Part shown: positions 61,302 to 64,000 of the stretch, in pieces
Position numbering within the stretch: the first letter of the stretch is position 1
Layout: the number at the start of each line of letters is the position of its first letter
Origin: Cannabis sativa
Taxonomy: Eukaryota; Streptophyta; Magnoliopsida; Rosales; Cannabaceae
Assembly (NCBI RefSeq): GCF_029168945.1
Contig: NC_083604.1
Span: 61,954,211 to 62,018,210 of the forward strand
DNA: 64,000 bases
Reading direction: 5' to 3'
Made by a program: the position numbers and the translations under genes
The notes under the pieces: generated by a model
Told to the model about the DNA's origin: nothing
The model's input: the letters and a program-made list of their open reading frames with translations, nothing else
The model's database searches: none

Positions 61302-61965
61302 TAGGGGTGGGCATCATCCAATCCAATCTAATTGAACCGAACCGATCCAATCCAATCCAATTACAAAAAGTTGGATATCCAATTACAATTGGATTGGATT
61401 GGATGCTAAAAGTTGGATTCTAATTGGATTGGATCGGTTATTGGATGTCAATCTCAAAATCCAATTAAAAACCGATCCAATCCAATTACATTTATACATA
61501 TTAAAAAATTATTTATATAATAAAAAATATTAAAAAATATAATAAATATTTATTAGATTTTTTTGTATGTTAAATTTATAACACTTGATTGTTTAGTGTA
61601 TTTTTTTCATGATGTTTTGTTCTATTTTATTACTTAGAAATGTCATTGTTTTAATTATTTAAAACTTTTAGCTACAATACACTTGTAAGAATAGTATATT
61701 TATGAAGTATTAAACTTAAATAAAAAGTGATACTTAGTTTTTTACGTATTTTTCTTTATATTTTTAAGCTAATATTGAAATTTATGTGTGTAATTGGATA
61801 TCCAATTAAAAAACCGATCCAATCCAATTAGTAATTGGATTGGATTGGATTGGATTTTGAGGTCTAATTGGATTGGATCGGATGATGATTTTCCAAATCC
61901 AATTACTAATTGGATTGGATCGGATGAGGAAAAAAAGGTTGGATTGGATCGGATGCCCACCCCTA
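61302..61965. mobile_element. hAT-type MITE, 664 bp
   Basis: Perfect inverted ends TAGGGGTGGGCAT / ATGCCCACCCCTA and an exact 8-bp duplication CACACACC (61294-61301 and 61966-61973). It is packed with ATCCAATCC / GGATTGGATCGG units like the MITE at 24555-25139; the centre is AT-rich and not shared. Confidence 0.94.
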
Positions 61966-62034
61966 CACACACCACATTGATTAGTGTTGGTCACCAACCC
62001 ATAAACTTAAGTCATTTAAGCCCTCACTTAATTA

Positions 62035-62037
<3 letters not shown>

Positions 62038-62067
<30 letters not shown>
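62038..62067. repeat. (TA)n microsatellite
   Basis: About 14 TA units. Confidence 0.9.
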
Positions 62068-62073
<6 letters not shown>

Positions 62074-62495
62074 ACTTAACTCAACCACATTGATTAGTCT
62101 CGGTGATATATTTTAAGAAACTGATGTTGTAATGTAAAAATTTGATGTAAAATAAAAAAGTATGATTTTAATAATATATTTTAAATATAAAGTAGGGAAG
62201 TTGAGGAGAGTTCTTGATTACTCTATATTTTATTTCAACTATTCTATATATTATTACTCAAATCTAATTTGTAAAATTACAAATTAGTTAAATACTTTAA
62301 TTATAATTTTTAAGAAAGAAGCTCATTCCAGTTATCCTAAAAATTCAAGAATAATTAAAATACACTAAAAGGAATTGATGAAAATGTATCATTATGCTAG
62401 ATATTTTCTACATAACCAGAGTTAAAAAAAAAAAAAAAAAAAAAAAAGAAAAAAAGGGGAAAAGAGAGAGATGAGACTTGAGAAATATATATATA

Positions 62496-62708
62496 GGGAG
62501 ATGATTTTGTCCCGTAATGTATTTTCACGTGATATATTACGTAGTATATTAGATAAATCTCAAGATATATTAGATGGGTCTCAGAATACGTTACCATTTT
62601 TTAACTGTAACTTCAGCCCTCAGATCAAATAACTTCCCACCTATAACGACTACTGTACGTCATGGAATACAATACGTAAAATTACATTACGGAACAAAAT
62701 CTTGTCCC
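62496..62708. mobile_element. Short Mutator-type MITE, 213 bp
   Basis: Left end GGGAGATGATTTTGTCCCGT and right end (reverse complement) GGGACAAGATTTTGTTCCGT continue for about 40 bp as inverted repeats. Both sides are flanked by TA repeats, so a 9-bp duplication fits but is not diagnostic. Confidence 0.65.
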
Positions 62709-64000
62709 TATATATATATTTTATATATAAAAGGTCACGACTTTAACAGCTTCTACACTTTCTTATCCGCATGCATAAGTGACCGAATGGAAAAAGACAA
62801 AAGCCATGCATGGGTGGCTGCAGTGTGAATTAGGCCACTTTGATTCTTCAATATTCATACAAATTCATGAACCCCATTCCCATCTTATTCCCTTCTCCTC
62901 TGATTCAGATAAGGAATTTGGATTGGAGGCCACCCCCACCCCCACCCACCGCCACCCATTCAACACCAAAGTAATAAATTTATAAAAATATGTAAAAAAA
63001 AAAAAAACACAAAAGATATATATATATATATATTAATCATCTTCAATATTATTCTTATTCTTTCTTCTCATGACAACGCAATAAGCAGTGTTCACATTCC
63101 CCAAAATCAAATAAATACCAAGAAAATGAAAAATGAGGCCTACTAAGTTAAAATCTATCTGGAGGAATCCTCATAAAAAGTTAAATTGTCGTGATATATT
63201 CACCATATAATTTATTGTTAGTTTTTAAAGATTCTTCGTCACAGATATAGAATTTTTATTTTGTGGGATTTTAATTATTTATCATAAAAAAATATTTTTA
63301 CTTATATTATAATTACTATTACTATATTTATTTAATTTTGTGAAAATTTTTCTATTATTTCAATCATAATTATTAAATTAAAAAAAATTACGTTTAAATT
63401 TTTAAAAGATAATAATTTTTATTGGTGGAAACTATAACCCCACATATTAATGAGTGGATAGTGACATGTCATAATGAAAAAGACAAGAAATATACAATGG
63501 TGTTATAACCTATTTACTAGTGTCTTGTGTTTACATTAGATCGAAAAATAACTAATTTTTATGGAAAGATAACCTGGCTAGATAGTAGAATTTCTGAAGT
63601 ATAGCATTGTAAATTGGCATAAACTCAAAAGAATATAAATAGGGTAAATACTTGACTTTTATCCATATTTAGTGCCTTCTCTTTTTTGATAATGGTCAAT
63701 TGGCATCCTCTTTTTATAAAGATAAATGCTAAAGAAAGACTAAGTAATACTTTCAAAGATCCTCTCACAATAATATTGCTATTAGTCTAACTAAATATCG
63801 AGTCTTATATAGTTTAATGTAATAATTTTTAAAGAAAGTATCGCTAGCCAATCACAAAACAACGTTTAGAAAATGTTAAGCATTATTGATACCTAATAGC
63901 GATTCTCTTTTTATTTTTTCTATAATAAACTAATAAAGGCAGCATTTTACGTTTATACCCTATAAAGGAAAAATAAACATAAATAGAAAACAAAAATATG
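62709..64000. other. Gene-free AT-rich end of the window
   Basis: No gene seen. A CCACCCCCACC-type C-rich tract lies at 62930-62957, an A run at 62994-63007 and TA repeats at 63017-63033. Confidence 0.5.

Overview
The window looks like repeat-rich nuclear DNA of a flowering plant. It is AT-rich and holds a plastid rbcL fragment, plant-type Copia, Gypsy and LINE elements, a Cassandra-type TRIM carrying 5S rRNA sequence, many MITEs, and one intact plant AP2/ERF gene. A eudicot, perhaps a rosid, fits best, but I cannot name the species from sequence alone. I see no bacterial, viral or plasmid gene organisation.

Layout. 1-600: plastid DNA with the 5' part of rbcL. 800-3600: Gypsy LTR and gag remnants. 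4004-4515: a Harbinger-type MITE. 5.1-8.2 kb: a 5'-truncated LINE with RT, zinc-binding and RNase H domains. 10.3-14.2 kb: a local duplication, two broken CACTA ends, the 5S-bearing Cassandra TRIM and a Gypsy LTR piece. 14.2-18.0 kb: a minus-strand Gypsy half-element (gag-protease plus a 2.1 kb LTR). 18.0-20.6 kb: two decayed Copia tails. 20.8-25.4 kb: a MITE, a promoter-like patch with no gene behind it, a minus-strand LTR with an extra coiled-coil ORF, and a Copia protease relic split by an hAT MITE.

25.4-37.8 kb is a four-level nest. An old plus-strand Copia was split by a minus-strand Copia (25887-37382). That element was then hit by a solo LTR (26741-28635) and by a CACTA transposon (28852-33411), and the CACTA was hit by a second solo LTR of the same family (30944-32760). 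Target-site duplications support each junction. The CACTA carries what looks like a captured host exon encoding the FAD-binding motif of a COQ6-like monooxygenase, with splice signals kept.

38371-44933 is a very young Copia. Its two 498-bp LTRs differ at one base. Its gag appears to start inside the LTR and to use a 1.24 kb intron that spans the LTR end and primer-binding site. 45-49.2 kb holds MITEs, a LINE tail with an 11-bp duplication, and a SINE-like piece. 50.0-51.5 kb is an unusual array of hairpin modules, open in several frames on both strands, that I cannot assign.

The only intact ordinary gene is a RAP2-4-like AP2/ERF transcription factor at 53898-55019 (+), with a TATA box near 53326 and a long leader. 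Beyond it lie a MULE-type MITE (57138-57557), a decayed LINE (about 58.0-61.1 kb), a second hAT MITE (61302-61965), a short MULE-type MITE (62496-62708) and AT-rich sequence to the end. The rest of the window is transposon history rather than a pathway.
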